Assembly: GCA_029747015.1 (NCBI GenBank)
Contig: JAKOGI010001263.1
Location: 201,001-265,000 of the forward strand
Reading direction: 5' to 3'
DNA from: Carnegiea gigantea
Taxonomy: Eukaryota; Streptophyta; Magnoliopsida; Caryophyllales; Cactaceae
Length of the DNA: 64,000 nt
Shown here: positions 48,670-61,199 of the stretch, in pieces
Layout of the letters: each line of letters starts with the position of its first letter
Position numbering within the stretch: the stretch's first letter is position 1
Program-made: the position numbers and the translations under genes
The notes under the pieces: generated by a model
The model's input: only the letters and a program-made list of their open reading frames with translations
Told to the model about the DNA's origin: nothing
The model's database searches: none

Positions 48670-49388
48670 AGGGCTGAGAAAATGGTGACGTAAGCAACTT
48701 TTTTCACCCCTTGTCAAAACAAGCAACATAGCAACAACAAACTTCCAACTTCAGGTACACATGTTGTGCATTGAGACATGGCGTTACCATGTCATGAGAC
48801 ACAATTGTGTCGCATGACATGACTAGGTTGTGTCCAGCACTACCCTTGGTAGCATCAAGATAATAACAATAGGCACTACATGGGTAAGCATGTCGGAAAG
48901 GGAAGCATGTCTTGGACATTCTGAGGCCTTGCGGATGATCTGTCATTAGGATACGGATGGTACCAAGTACAGGTCTTAGATATAGATGTTCTAAGATTTG
49001 GTAATGAAATTCTAAAACACTAGAGGCAGGTCCATAGGGCCTGCAATAAGTTTTATCTTGTTAGTGACAATGCTTAGAGTTTGCATGAATAAACATTAGG
49101 GGTCTCGCACACGTGGGAGCTCGCGGAAGGTTCATTGATTAATGTTTCAAGCTCCTTGGATTGTTATTCTCGAAGATATGAGGTCTCCTTCTTAGTTTTC
49201 TATCGCTTTTTCACATGATCTCTGACACTTGCTCCATTAAGGTTATTTGCTATGAAAGTAAATGTTAAGAAAGTAGGATCAACATGGCATTGGATATATA
49301 AACAAATTGTGTATGACATCACATTCTCTAAGTCTTATTTGTTGTATTACAAATAGGTTAGGGATAAGATGTTGAAAAACAAGTGTAT
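48670..49388. other. Intergenic sequence without recognised features
   Basis: I see no gene or element terminus in this stretch between the TR-GAG-like element and the second CACTA. Confidence 0.4.
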
Positions 49389-49391
49389 ATG

Positions 49392-49975
49392 CACTACGGG
49401 GAACCGGTCCAGTTGAGACCGACATTTAGAGACCGGGAAAAAAATCGGTCTCAAAAATTAAGTTGAGACCGGCATTTAAAGACCGCAAACGGTGGTCTCA
49501 AGCAGAGTCCAATTCTGAGACCGAAAGCAATTTGGACTCTAACTGCGACTGGGCTTAGAGACCAATATTGTTGGTCTCAAACTCTTCATCGTTCCCGCGT
49601 AGACAGACACCAAAAGTTAGAGACCGAAGTCCATTATTGGTTTCTAACTGAGACCAATCTCCAAAATTGGTCTCTAACTGAGACCAAAAAGACCTTTCGG
49701 TTTCAGATTTAGAGACCGATTTCGTATATCGGTCTCCAATTTTGAGCTAGTTGTCAGAACATAACTCGGTTTCAGTTGAGACCAAACTCCAAAATTGGTC
49801 TCTAACTGAGACCACCAGGACTTTTCGGTCTCTATTTTGGAGACCGATTTCCCATGTCGGTCTCCAATTTCCTAGCAACCTTCCAGAACTATCTCGGTTT
49901 CAGTTGAGACCAAACTCCCAAATTGGTCTCTATCTGAGACCAAAACGACTTTTCGGTCTCAGAGTTTCGAAGAAA
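49392..49975. repeat. CACTA-2 left terminus and GAGACC subterminal array
   Basis: After the CACTA terminus the hexamer GAGACC or its complement GGTCTC occurs more than twenty times by eye, mostly as TGAGACCR or TTGGTCTCT, often in opposed pairs about 10-25 bp apart. Such arrays are the expected binding sites of the TNPA-like partner. Confidence 0.88.
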
Positions 49976-49984
49976 AAAAAGAAC

Positions 49985-50202
49985 TCCAAGCGCGGGCGTC
50001 TTCTTCTCCACTGACATCTCTGCTCCTCGCTCGCTCTCACTCCCAATTCACTGCTCTGTGCTCACTGCTCTCCTATCTCACTCACTCGATCTGCTTGCTC
50101 CTTCAACCATTCACTCACTTCCGTCCTCAGCGTGCTGCTTTAGACGCCCCACACCGGCTGCCGTCTCTGGTCGCTGCTTCAAACCCCCCGAACAACACCA
50201 AG
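49985..50202 (+). promoter_or_regulatory. CACTA-2 leader exon with splice donor
   Basis: A CT-rich, GC-richer stretch rich in CTCACTC and CTGCTC follows the subterminal array and ends AACACCAAG before GTATGCC at 50203, a good donor. It has no long frame. It is probably the transcribed noncoding first exon, followed by a long intron to about 51830. Confidence 0.5.
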
Positions 50203-51654
50203 GTATGCCTTCACATTGAATTCGCCTCCCCTGTTTGTACATTGTCAATGTTGTGCATTCCTTTGTGTGGCTTCACTCGTATATGTCTGCTTTGCTGTCA
50301 ATGGAAGTGCTGATTTGAGGTATCTAGGCTTTAAGCCAACTGTGCATAGCTTCGTTCGCTTACCCGCATGTTGCATCTGAGTTCTGTGCATAGTGGATTT
50401 CATATGCACACCAGGTGTTTGTGAAAATGTCTGAACGGCTTGGCAAAGCAAGGGGGAAAATGAGGAACGGCTAAATCACTCTTCCTGATTATTCCTTATC
50501 TTCTTGAATGCTAAAGAAATGTTGTGGATGGAATTTCTTGTAGGAGTGTAATCGAGCATTTATAAAAAAAAATTGGAATCAAGTGGGTGGTTATCTTCTT
50601 TCCTCTAGTTAGAGTAGGGAAAAACAAATTGTGAATTGGAAACAGCGTGTCACTGGGAAGAGGTCGAAGACATCATGAACCCCTAATGGAATAAAGCGGA
50701 AATGTTAAATGCTTTTAGTTCTTTTTCTGTTTAGAGAGAAGTGTGAGTTCTTTTTCGAAATTGTGGTTGCCGTGGTTATAATTAGCTACCGGAGTTGTTT
50801 TTGTTTTACGTTTTATAGAGTTGTTGGTATGACTTATTTCTGGTTGTGGTGTTGTTATTTTCTGTTTCTGGTGTTGTTTCCGTTTTCTATTTTTATTGAT
50901 ATATTGCGTTGCTGCTACTGCCTCCATATTCTATTACTTAAAACGAATCATTTATGGTACACGTCACGAGTATCAGTAGATGCTTATCCACGTGACCTAT
51001 ACATTTAATGATTCTCGATAGGTTGTATGGTTAGTGTAGAGCAGGGTTGTCATCCCAGCACAAAACTTTCAAGAACATTAACAAACAAGTCCCATATATA
51101 ACCCCTAAATGGTATTGTAGAAAGCAAATATAATTCTTAAACGTAAACCCTGCACACAATCTCCCCCTAGCCTCTACATCAGAGAACCTCATTATGACCC
51201 GTTCCACTCTAAGTCTCATAATGAAACAGTGTACCTAAATGCTTGAAATTGGCCTTATAGATGTTTAATTTTCATGGTCTTTAGTACGCTATGTGTCATT
51301 CTTCCATCCCAAAGAAGAGAAAAAGGCATTAAAAATCCAAAATTACTACTGATGCCAACAATCCAGCGCCCAAAACACAGTGACAACGTATGTAATAGCT
51401 AGTCAAATGGATGTTCTGATTCTCAAATACTCATACTTTTGGGTTTTCCATATCCATGCTCTATTCCAAGCCTATCATACCTTCCATTGAGAATAAGGAG
51501 TTGGTGCCTTTGACAATCGAATTCAACTGTGCACCGAAAGACGTTGCACGCTTTTGTCATGGACGCAATAACATATGCTGGGCCGATGAAGGAATAGAAA
51601 AAGATAAAGCAACTTCAACTAATAAGCTTTATAAAACAATAAGTTTATGTATGT

Positions 51655-51775
51655 GTTTATGTATGTATGTATGTATGTATGTATGTATGTGTGTGTGTAT
51701 ATACATATATATATATATATATATGTGTATATATACGTGTACATATATGTACGTATATATGTATGTATGTAATTA
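51655..51775. repeat. (TATG)n / (TA)n microsatellite in CACTA-2
   Basis: Repeats of TATG then TG and TA precede the transposase coding exon. They produce a false tyrosine/cysteine-rich N-terminal extension on the open frame that begins at 51667. Confidence 0.92.
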
Positions 51776-51846
51776 TCTACATGTACTTATTGTTGTACGC
51801 AAAAATGTATGTTTGGCTAGTAACATATACAGATCCTCCTGAGACA

Positions 51847-54800
51847 ATAGATCCAAGTCGGGTGTGGATGTACAATAGACTAGAAGGGAAGTATCTAAGT
51901 AAGACATTCGTTGAGAAAGTTGATGACTTCATTAAGTTTGCCTGTGCACAACAAGAGTTTCAGAGGTGCCAAAAACTGAAGTGCCCTTGCGTGAAGTGCC
52001 GCAATTTACCATACCTTGATGTGGATACGATCAAGTTACACTTGTACCAGCGAGGGTTTCAACCTCACTATTACAGGTGGGTGCATCATGGTGAAACGTT
52101 CCTTGAAGATGATGGAGCTGCAACTTCCTCATCCAATGCACAAGCAGTACCGAACCTTATGAGGGATATGGTGATGGATGCATACCCACATACGTTATCC
52201 GCATCATTACAAGAGTTGCCCCACAATACAGAGCATGAACCAACACCAGAGGCGAAAAGATTCCTGGAACTCCTTAAGGCAGCAGAGAGACCATTGTACG
52301 AGGGATGCGAAATGTCACTACTAAAAACTGTTGCACGGCTTACTAATCTTAAATGTGAATATAATCTACCCATCGAGCGGTTGATGGTATTGCATCATTC
52401 ATGAAGGAGATATGCCCAAATAACAACGATATGGTTGGCAATTACTATGAAATTAAGAAGTTGCTTGCTGGTCTTGAACTTCCACACCGTAAAATAGATG
52501 TTTGCCCGAATGGTTGCATGTTATTTTGGAAGGGGGCAGCTGCCCTCCATAGATGCACTTTTTGTGAGGAAGGAAGATATTCGAGGACAGGCAAAAATGG
52601 AAGGCAAATCCCGAAGAAGCAACTAATATATTTCCCTGTTGGACCTCGATTACAGCGTCTTTATGCAACAAAGAAAACAGCTGAGAGTATGAGATGGCAC
52701 CATGAGCACAAGCGCCCTCCTGGGGTCATGGCACATCCATCAGATAGTGAGGCTTGGAAACATCTGGATGCTTCCTACCCTTCGTTTGCTTCCGAACCGC
52801 GTAATGTGAGGTTAGGCTTGTGCACTGACGGCTTCTCACCATTTGGCCATTACGGTCAAACATATTCATGCTGGCCAGTGATTGTGACCCCTTACAATTT
52901 GCCCCCGTGGATGTGTAAGAAAAGGCAATTCATGTTTATTGCTCTGCTCATTCCCGGTCCAAAGAATCCAAAAGGGAATCTGGACATATATATGTAACCT
53001 CTTATTGAAGAGCTTTTGCAATTGTGGCATGAAGGAATACCAACATATGATGTTTTTCGGAAGCAAAATTTCTTACTGAAAGCTGCCATTCTTTGGACTG
53101 TGAGTGACTTTCCCGCTTACGGCATGCTCTCCGGCTGGATGACTGCTGGAAGATTAGCGTGCCCCTATTGTATGGAACATACAAAAGCGTTCAGGCTAGC
53201 GCACGGGAACAAGCAATCTTGGTTTGACTGTCATCGACAATTTCTCCCAAGGGATCACAGATATCGGCGTAATAAATCAGCATTTTATAAAAACAGGGAG
53301 GACCATTCAGAACCTCCGCCTATGTTGACCGGGGAACAGATTTGGAGTCGTGTGTCTTCGCTCCCAACGGCAGCAGCGCACAAGGGAAAGGTGGATGGTT
53401 ATGGACGGTCCCACAACTGGACAAGACGCAGTATATTTTGGGATCTCCCTTATTGGAGTAAGTTGTTACTACGTCACAACCTCGACGTCATGCACATTGA
53501 AAAAAATGTTTTCGAGCAAATAATTAACACCGTGATGAACGTTAAAGACAAAACAAAAGATGATCTGAACGCGAGGAAGGACATGCTTACTCATTGTAAA
53601 CGTAGGAGACTTAATGTTCGCGTTGTGGAAGCTGGTGAAGGCAGCCGACGAGAAGTTATACCACAAGCTCCATATGTCCTACAGAAGGAGCATAGAAAGG
53701 TGGTGTGTGAATGGATTCGTAACCTGAAATTCCCAGATGGTTATGCGTCGAACTTGAGTAGGTGTGTTGACTGGAGAAATGCTTCACTTCATAACTTGAA
53801 AAGTCATGATTGTCATGTCTTCATGCAGCGTTTGCTGCCGCTGGCTTTCAGAGATCTCTTACCAACGAACGTGTGGAATGTTCTAACTGAGCTAAGCCAG
53901 TTCTTTCGGGATTTGTGTTCGTCTAAGTTGCATGTTGATGACATAGTTCGTTTGGAGAACAACATTGCAGAAATATTATGCAAGTTGGAACGAGTTTTTC
54001 CCCCTGCATTCTTCAACGTAATGGAGCATCTACCCGTGCACTTACCTATGGAACTGAAACTTGGAGGACCGGTTCAATATCGATGGATGTATGACAATGA
54101 AAGGTACGTTATGTTTCATTGAAATTATGTCAGCAGTTCCGTACATAAGTGACGGTTCTTTTTATTGGATTATAGGTTCCTTCATCACCTCAAGCGGAAA
54201 GTGGGCAACAAGGCACGTGTGGAGCCTTCAATTTGCTATGCGTACTTAATGGACGAGATCACGAACTTTATTGTCAACTATTTCGATGACAGCGTTGATG
54301 TTAGGGCATGAGATTTGCCTAGAAACGTGATGAACATTGATCAGAACACAGCTGATGCCAATCTTCCAGAAATTTTCTCCCGGAACGTGGGATATGCCCC
54401 GAATGACGGCACCGTTAGGTTCTTAGATCATATGGATCATCGATTGGCACATATATATGTGCTTTCGAACTGTGGATTGTTGGGCGTTTATGAACGGTAG
54501 GTTTTTGTGATTCATATGGAACAAGCGTTACATACAGTGAACATGAGTGTATGATGTTCTCATTACACTGCGTAGGAAATTCGCGTTGGAGATGAGCCAG
54601 CAAAACCCCCATGTTCGGGAGGAGGATATGTTGCTCACGTTTCAGGATAGATTTCCAGAATGGTTCAAAGCGTATGTACGTATTTGTACTATGTGATTTG
54701 CTTACTCAGGTAACGCATTATAGTGACAACTTATTTGACCATTTGTGGATATGACGGCCATGTAGGTGTTGCACTCCAACATTGACAACGATGTTGTGAG

Positions 54801-55485
54801 AGCACTTGCGTATGGCCCTAAGAGACATATTCGTTGTTGGGATCATTATTACATGAATGGCTTCAACTTCCACGCATACGACTATGGGAAAAACAAGTCA
54901 ACAATGAATTACGGTGTTTGCGTGCAAGGGACAGATGGGCAGGAATATTATGGCATTCTGCAGGATGTAATTGAGTTGGAGTATGTTGGGGATATTCGTT
55001 CATATAAGACGATCTTGTTCAAGTGTGAGTGGTTTGACTGCATTAATGGTGTTGTTGTCCATGATACATACAAATTGGTCGATGTAAATCACACGAAGAG
55101 ATATCCCCAGTACGACCCATTTGTCCTTGCAAGTCAAGTCATGCAAGTCTGCTTCATGCCCTATCCTATGAAAGATAACAGTAAAAAGGACTGGTGGGCA
55201 GTGGTAAAAATGAAACCAAGGTCAATAATAGATGCCCCGGAAGAGGACACACCATTCCAAATAGATGAAAACGAGAACCCGCCTAATTTAGGCGATAGTG
55301 ACGTAGACGATGATCTCGACATCGTACCACAGGAGGACAATGACATAGATGACGTTGTGGACGATGAGGTAGATGCCACCGATGGTGGAGACGGAGATGA
55401 GTGGAACAGCGGGTTCGTAGATGAATACGATGACAATGTCGATGATGATGATGATGACTACTTCACGGAGTCAATGTTTACATAG
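51847..55485 (+). pseudogene. CACTA-2 tnp2/TNPD-like transposase (four exons, few lesions)
   Basis: Exon limits I read are 51847-54103, 54176-54496, 54577-54675 and 54766-55485, all with GT-AG borders that restore the phase. Domains in order: the N-terminal transposase-associated domain (DPSRVWMYNRLEGKYLSKTF, CPCVKCRNL); CPNGCMLFWKG; the tnp2 domain with SDFPAYGMLSGWMTAG and LDVMHIEKNVFEQI; the DUF4218-type block with CKLERVFPPAFFNVMEHLPV; the DUF4216-type block (DPFVLASQVMQVCFMPYP); and a strongly acidic tail. Lesions: the expected start ATG is ATA at 51847, a frameshift lies near 52390, and stops are at 52995-52997 (TAA, family glutamine) and 54309-54311 (TGA). It would be the catalytic transposase. 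Confidence 0.88.
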
Positions 55486-56224
55486 TGTACGTCGTTCACT
55501 AACTTCTGCACCGTTGGTGTTTTTGTGACTTAATAGCTATTCCGTAAGTTAATGTATGCAGCCTTTTACTACATTCCTCTCCCTCGATTCGTTATGTTAT
55601 TTGGATTGCATGTTCTCCAACCGGAGTGCGTATTGCTTGCAGCTGTAATGTGTTCATGCAATTTGTTAGATTCATATCAAAGTACGCATCATTGATCAGT
55701 GTATAATACTTAGTGTCGTTGTGCCTGCAATTACCTAAGTCAAATCCATGCACTTATGTAACTGATTTTTATAACTTTGTGCAGGAGTAGGTACGCATGG
55801 ATGGTGCAAGTAGAGACATCACCCAGTACGATTCTCAGGAGACGCAGCCTCCTGAGTTTCCGTTGGAGGACAGTAGCACCCCCTTGACCAGCGTTCGACT
55901 TGTGCCGAACACCGACATGTGGTAAGCATCGTTAACATTCAAAGAAGCGGTCTTGGAATGTGTCCGACGGTTTCATTTCATTTGCTGGAAATGCTATGCC
56001 ATAGGTTCGGACATCGAGATGTCGCACGTGCCATCTCCGAAACCATTCGAACTTATTATAAGGATGCCTTCACGTGTTGGCGGGATGCCCCTGAGGATCA
56101 CAGGAGGTTTTGGTGGAATTGTTTTAAGGTACATTTCCCAACTTCACAATATGGTACATGACACCCATACGGAATTAAGTTCAATAAGTATTGACAAGTC
56201 AAATGTATGCGTGTAATTGATGGG

Positions 56225-56605
56225 ATGCCTTATCCAATGCTTCGGATGTGTGATCCGTTGAGATGTGTATTTGGTGTATTCCGGGCGTGTGGCCCGATGA
56301 GCCTGTATATATATATGCATTTGTTGGTACTGCAGGGAAGTATTGTATGGCTTTAAGCCTGGGATGTGGTCAACTTTTAGGCGGAACTCTGTCGGTTTCT
56401 TCCCAGAAATGAATTGTTTTCCAAAATTTTACGGATGTGTTATCCGTGGAGATGTGTACGTTGTATACTCCGACAGTAGCACCCCGTTGAGCGTGAGATT
56501 GTCTTACTTACGTGTATGTATTTTTTTCTACGTTAATGTATGTAATAGATATTCAGGCATTGTCAATTGCTAGGCGGAACTCTGTCCGTTTTTTTCCAGA
56601 AATAT
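56225..56605 (+). repeat. Two copies of a 150-190-bp repeat in intron 2 of the CACTA-2 TNPA-like gene
   Basis: Each copy holds an ATCCGTNGAGATGTGTA part, a GGCGTGTGGCCC- or AGTAGCACCCC-like part, and a downstream GGCGGAACTCTGTC / CCAGAAAT part. A third copy is at about 57470-57655. Confidence 0.75.
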
Positions 56606-57469
56606 GATTGCACATAAATAATTTGGACATTCACCTATATTTAACGTGCACGAAATATATATGCCGCAGAAGCAATCTTGTAGCCAATAAGTATGTCATA
56701 TATCCTCATGTTGGTGGATTTTGGTACTATGTGTTAAGCATGACCACATATTATGACTTACGTGAAAAAAACGACCACTTCTGAGTTTTTTGGAAACCTA
56801 ACACAATGACCAAGTATTATTTGCAATTTTCCATGCAGCAACGATTCACATGGGATCCCGAACACGAGGCTTTAGTCAGAAGAGAATGGCAACAGAAGGT
56901 GCGTGTCAGGGTGAAAGACATAGTGAACAAGGCCGCGAGGGGCTCTCCGGACAAGATCATTACTTGGATGACGGATGATCTTCGCGCGTCATTGCGACAC
57001 AAGAGGGAAAGTGATGAGGAATTCAAGAAGCGGTCTGAGAGGAACACGAAGAACAAGACAGAGGGACCGAAGGCAAAGATTGGGCACAGCCAGGGGTCAA
57101 TATCAGCCACAATGTGGGCAGACAGACTGGTATGAATATCTGAAACACTTGACAGGTATTCGTAAATTTAATTTCGCACTGCTACTGATGTAAACATATA
57201 TATACTACTGTTTATTAGGCGAAGCAATTGGGAAGAAGACCATCTGCAGCTGAATTGTTTGTGACCACTCATTCAAAGGTTGATGCGAGTGGTCAACGGA
57301 TTTGGTGCGATGCTCACGCGCAGAGCGTTTATGTAAGTACAAAACATGATAGCTTTGCTTGATTTGTGCATTTGGACTTCTCTGAACACCCTGCTCAATT
57401 GATCCCCTTCCAATCTCTTATATGTGTAGAAGTTGCTTGTAATTGTCGTGTTGTCATTGTCACTTGAGG

Positions 57470-57655
57470 TGATATACTCCGGATGTATCATCCGTTTAGA
57501 TGTGTATTTGGTGAACTCCGGGCGTGTGGCCCGTTGAGATTGCGAGCGTGTTATATGGTGTTTCTGTTGTACAGCGTAAAATTTATGGCTATATGCCTGG
57601 GATATTGTCAACTTTTAGGGGAAACTCTGTCCGTTTCTTCCCAGAAATATTGGTA
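57470..57655 (+). repeat. Third copy of the intron repeat, in intron 4
   Basis: This copy reads ATCCGTTTAGATGTGTATTT, CTCCGGGCGTGTGGCCCG and GGGGAAACTCTGTCCG, closely matching the first intron-2 copy. Its downstream part is open and encodes YGYMPGILSTFRGNSVRFFP. Confidence 0.75.
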
Positions 57656-58409
57656 ATTATCCCTTTTTTTTTTTAACTGTTCCAATTCATCCCACTGATG
57701 CAGGACAAATATGAGCAACTAAAAGAAGGAACTGATGTGCAAGTGGGTTCAGCTGCAGATGATCACCTGTTCTTCAAGGCAAGTGGTGGCTGGAGTGACA
57801 GGGGCACTATATACGGTCTTGGAAGAGAGGGTCCAGCTATGTTTGAGAGACCGACGGCGGCTAGACGTACTAGCTCCAGCAGTTCTGCTGCATATTCCTC
57901 TCCGATAGTTATGTAGCTCCAGGACCAATTGCAAACGACGCAGAATGAGTTGCAGACCACTAAAGCTCGACTACATTCGACAGAGGAGGAGTTGAGGAGT
58001 ACTAGGGAGGAGTTGGAAGCTACAAAGAAGCAGTTGGATGACCAAAGAATAGGACTGCTGGAGTTGAATGCTCGGTTTGACAGCTTCTCGGCGCTCCTTG
58101 GCCACCCCACACGTGCAGACAACTCTCAGTCGTCTTCTTAGGCTTTGGTACGTAGCGCATGTCAGGTGCGTCATATGTACGTACATTGGGCTGTACATAT
58201 TTATAATTAGGTTGGGGAATTTTTTGGTGTATAATTGCTGTATGAAGTACTCGAATGTATCAATGACATTTGAAATGCAATATAAATATTGCCATATTGA
58301 CACTTTTGCCATCCGAAAATGTTGTATCGGTTGTATAATTTGAGGAAAAAAAATTATACTGCAGGTTCAGCTGAAAAAGAAGCCAAAATACGTTTTTTTT
58401 TTTTTTAAA

Positions 58410-58894
58410 TAATTCAGAGACCGAAATAAATCGGTCTCCGGCACTGGGGAAGTTGGTCTCAAAATCTGGAATGAGTGGTCGCCCAAAATCCGGTCTCAGT
58501 CTGAGACCGAATGGTAGTGGTCTCCACTAGAGACCGAAATGCTTGGTCTCTGTTAGAGACCAAATGTTCTTGGTCTCAGTTAGAGACCGAATTGATTTGG
58601 TCTCTAGTGGAGACTGGGTCCCCTGGTCTCAAAAGGAGACCGCTGAATTTGGTCTCTAAGTGAGACCGCCTGAGGCCCAGTCTCGATTAGAGACCAAATG
58701 CATTTGGTCTCAAGCGCCGGTCTCTACTGGAGACCAAACCAGAAAATCTGGTCTCCAATTTAAATTTGCTACCAATGTTTTCGAGACCGGCCCATTTTCG
58801 GTCTCAATTCGGTCTCTGAAAAAGGATTGAGACCGAATTCTTTCTGTTGGAGACCGAAAATGTTCGGTCTCTAACTAGGCGCTTCCTTGTAGTG
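58410..58894. repeat. CACTA-2 right GAGACC subterminal array and terminus
   Basis: GAGACC and GGTCTC alternate densely up to the terminus TTCCTTGTAGTG, mirroring the left end. ATG follows at 58895-58897. Confidence 0.9.
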
Positions 58895-58897
58895 ATG

Positions 58898-60360
58898 TTC
58901 AAGTACTCTTATGGTCAATCAATGGGTTATTGTAGTTACTCTAAAAGATTAGAGCTTTTCGTATATTTCTTTTCTTCTATTCATGGCATTTTATGCAGCC
59001 ACAATATCTAGAACCGGAAAGGATTTGATGGTTAAACTTGAAGGGCAGGTAATGCGATTATTTTTACTTAACATGGATAGAATAACTGTTATAAATTGAC
59101 TACACATGGGCCACGTGGGAGTCCTGGGGAATCACAGCAAGAAAAATTTGACATACCTATAGGCTAAAAGGACACATGGTCTGACTGTGTGGAGCCACAT
59201 GAGTACCATGTGGTTCAACACTGTGTCTTGCTTTGCCAACACTCTTGTAATTTTCCTCCAATAGTAAATAAGTAAAGTAAAAGTCCTAAAGCAACATTAT
59301 TTTTCAGTAAAAAATTACGTGAGAGGGGGTATGGAACAAGGGAAACTTTTGGGCTAACAACCACAGTTTTTTTTTTTTTTTTTAAAATGACAGTTTGACC
59401 AATTTGGTTGTAATGTAAAGTCACCAAGCCCTCCGAACACCCGAAATCTAAATTGAAAATTTTATACGTTGTCTAAATAATTAGCCAGAACTTAGTTAAT
59501 GGTTGGAATATCTGAGCTAGCTAGATGGTTTGCAGTTGTACATTTGTTAGTTTAAGGACAAACTCATATGGGTTTCATTTTAATTTTACAAATATCTTTA
59601 CACATACCTATTAAAAATCGTGGGTCATTCTTTAGTATAAAATATAAAGAGGACACCTTTGACACTACTCACACGATCTTTTCTTTATTCTTTTCATGCT
59701 ATAGATTTCTTACCGAAGTAGTGTTAAATCATATTGTTGTGTAGTTCTATTGAATGGTGGAATTTATTTCTACCATAAATTTGTCTTCTGTATTTAACTT
59801 CTAATTTTTAGATGAAATCACATTGATGCCGTCCTGCTCCACCTTCTATGAGGGTTACATATGCAAGCAAGTTAAGTTTGTCGAGGTTTAAATTAAAGGA
59901 TCAGTATATCCTCTCTATTTTTTTATTTTTATTTTTTTAGTGGAGAGTTTGATGCTACAATAGGCCTTTGGGTTCATATTAATCCAGCCAATCAACTTCT
60001 ATCTGTAAAAATAATATTAGACTCAAATAGATTCCCTACTCTAAAAAAACTATAAACCAAATGCTGTGGACAAGATATGCAAGGAAAACATTACTACTCA
60101 TATATTTATTATTATGAAAGAAATCAAGATTTATGATATTGATTATTAGTCCAACCATGCATGAACTTCTCTTTTTTGTGATTGTTAGTTGTGTAAAATT
60201 CAAGAAATGCCAAAGGCAAGTACAACACAATTGCTAAAGTTAAAGCAAATGATACAACTAACTTCCATTAAAATAGCTAAGAAAAGACTTCAGAAAACTA
60301 CAACCGCTTTGAGCTAGCACATCCACCACAAAATTGTCAATGATCGCCTAAAGGAGTACA
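58898..60360. other. Intergenic sequence without recognised features
   Basis: It is AT-rich, with a 19-bp T run near 59366 and no credible frame. It is the right flank of CACTA-2. Confidence 0.45.
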
Positions 60361-60364
60361 AAGT

Positions 60365-61185
60365 CAGCTCTTATCCACCAATTCCAAGCTCAAAACAGTC
60401 CAATCATGCTTGCCACTCCATTTCAAATTTGTTCCTCAAAGTGCTAATTATCGTTCCTATAGCAAGAGTTTCATCTATAATGATTGAAATACCAAATTGC
60501 TTACCTAACAAGGATAGAGATACCAAGCTAGCTTTCCTAGGTTGATTAACTTTCCCTCTTCTATCCTGCATAAATTTTCCAAGAGCTTTATCTTAGTTTT
60601 ACGACGTAATAGAACTTCCTTGGTAACTGGAGGATTGACTAGACCATTATTAGCACATGCTACATTAGCACTTTCAATCAAGTCTTTAGATATTGTTTTG
60701 CTCCTTCAGATAGCACCATTTTTATTATTATTTATTATCATCCTAGAAGTTGGCTTGGTTTGCACTTTCTAAAGATTCCTTATCATTATCCTCATTAGCA
60801 CCAATAGTATCCAAATCATCAACCTCGGTAGGACCAGGAGTCTACCTTGATCCATAATCAGCATTTGTTGTTGGACTTGAACTTTCAAGAACCAAGGCTG
60901 TCTAATTACTCACCCCCTTCAATAAGAGTTTTAGCCAAAACATTTGGATAGAGTTAGAGGCTTCTATCATTTTGATTCTATAGCCATTAACTCTAAGATT
61001 TAGTAAAAACTCTAGTTTAGGGAATTTTGGCGAAGGTTAAATATGATTTATACTTGGTAGCATGATAAGAGAAATCAAATCATCAACTTTAGTGACTGCC
61101 AACTCAATGTTCTCCCTACTCCATTCATAGGCTAGGAGGCCAAAGATTTCAACCCATATCCTCATTGTTTAGTAAATTTCATGCT
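60365..61185 (-). pseudogene. Possible LINE ORF1 (DUF4283-like) remnant
   Basis: On minus the text MRIWVEIFGLLAYEWSREN (about 61170-61100) followed by a VTKVDDLISL stretch resembles the DUF4283 part of plant LINE ORF1 proteins. Downstream, ANVACANNGLVNPPVTKEV and KFEMEWQAWLDCFELG are further coding-looking pieces in changing frames. Stops are frequent. The assignment rests on one motif and general appearance. Confidence 0.4.
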
Positions 61186-61199
61186 CATTTTTTGATTTA

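Larger units (their letters stand above)
55797..58141 (+). pseudogene. CACTA-2 TNPA-like protein (PF03004 family, coiled-coil C terminus)
   Basis: Exons with GT-AG borders: 55797-55921 (MDGASRDITQYDSQET), 56005-56128 (DVARAISETIRTYYKD, CWRDAPEDHRRFWWNCF), 56839-57129 (RFTWDPEHEALVRREWQQKV, DDLRASLRHKRESDEEF), 57219-57332 (RRPSAAELFVTTHSKVD) and 57704-58141. The last has IYGLGREGPAMFERP, then a coiled coil (TQNELQTTKARLHSTEEELR). This is the order of plant PF03004 proteins. One in-frame TAG at 57914-57916, where CAG would fit, splits the last exon. The protein would bind the subterminal GAGACC array. Confidence 0.82.
49392..58894 (+). mobile_element. CACTA (En/Spm-type) DNA transposon 2, structurally complete
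   Basis: The left terminus CACTACGGGGAA and the right terminus (minus sense) CACTACAAGGAA are flanked by the 3-bp duplication ATG at 49389-49391 and 58895-58897. Both ends have long arrays of GAGACC/GGTCTC. On plus it carries a leader exon, a tnp2 transposase and a PF03004/coiled-coil protein. At 9.5 kb it has the size of an autonomous CACTA. Only a few point lesions are visible, so it is much younger than CACTA-1. Confidence 0.93.

Noticed and set aside
50095..50313. Frame over the CACTA-2 leader exon
   Set aside because: It crosses the likely splice donor at 50203 and has no domain.
51667..51846. Tyrosine/cysteine-rich N-terminal extension of the CACTA-2 transposase
   Set aside because: It is the translation of a TATG/TA microsatellite. 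The conserved protein starts at 51847.
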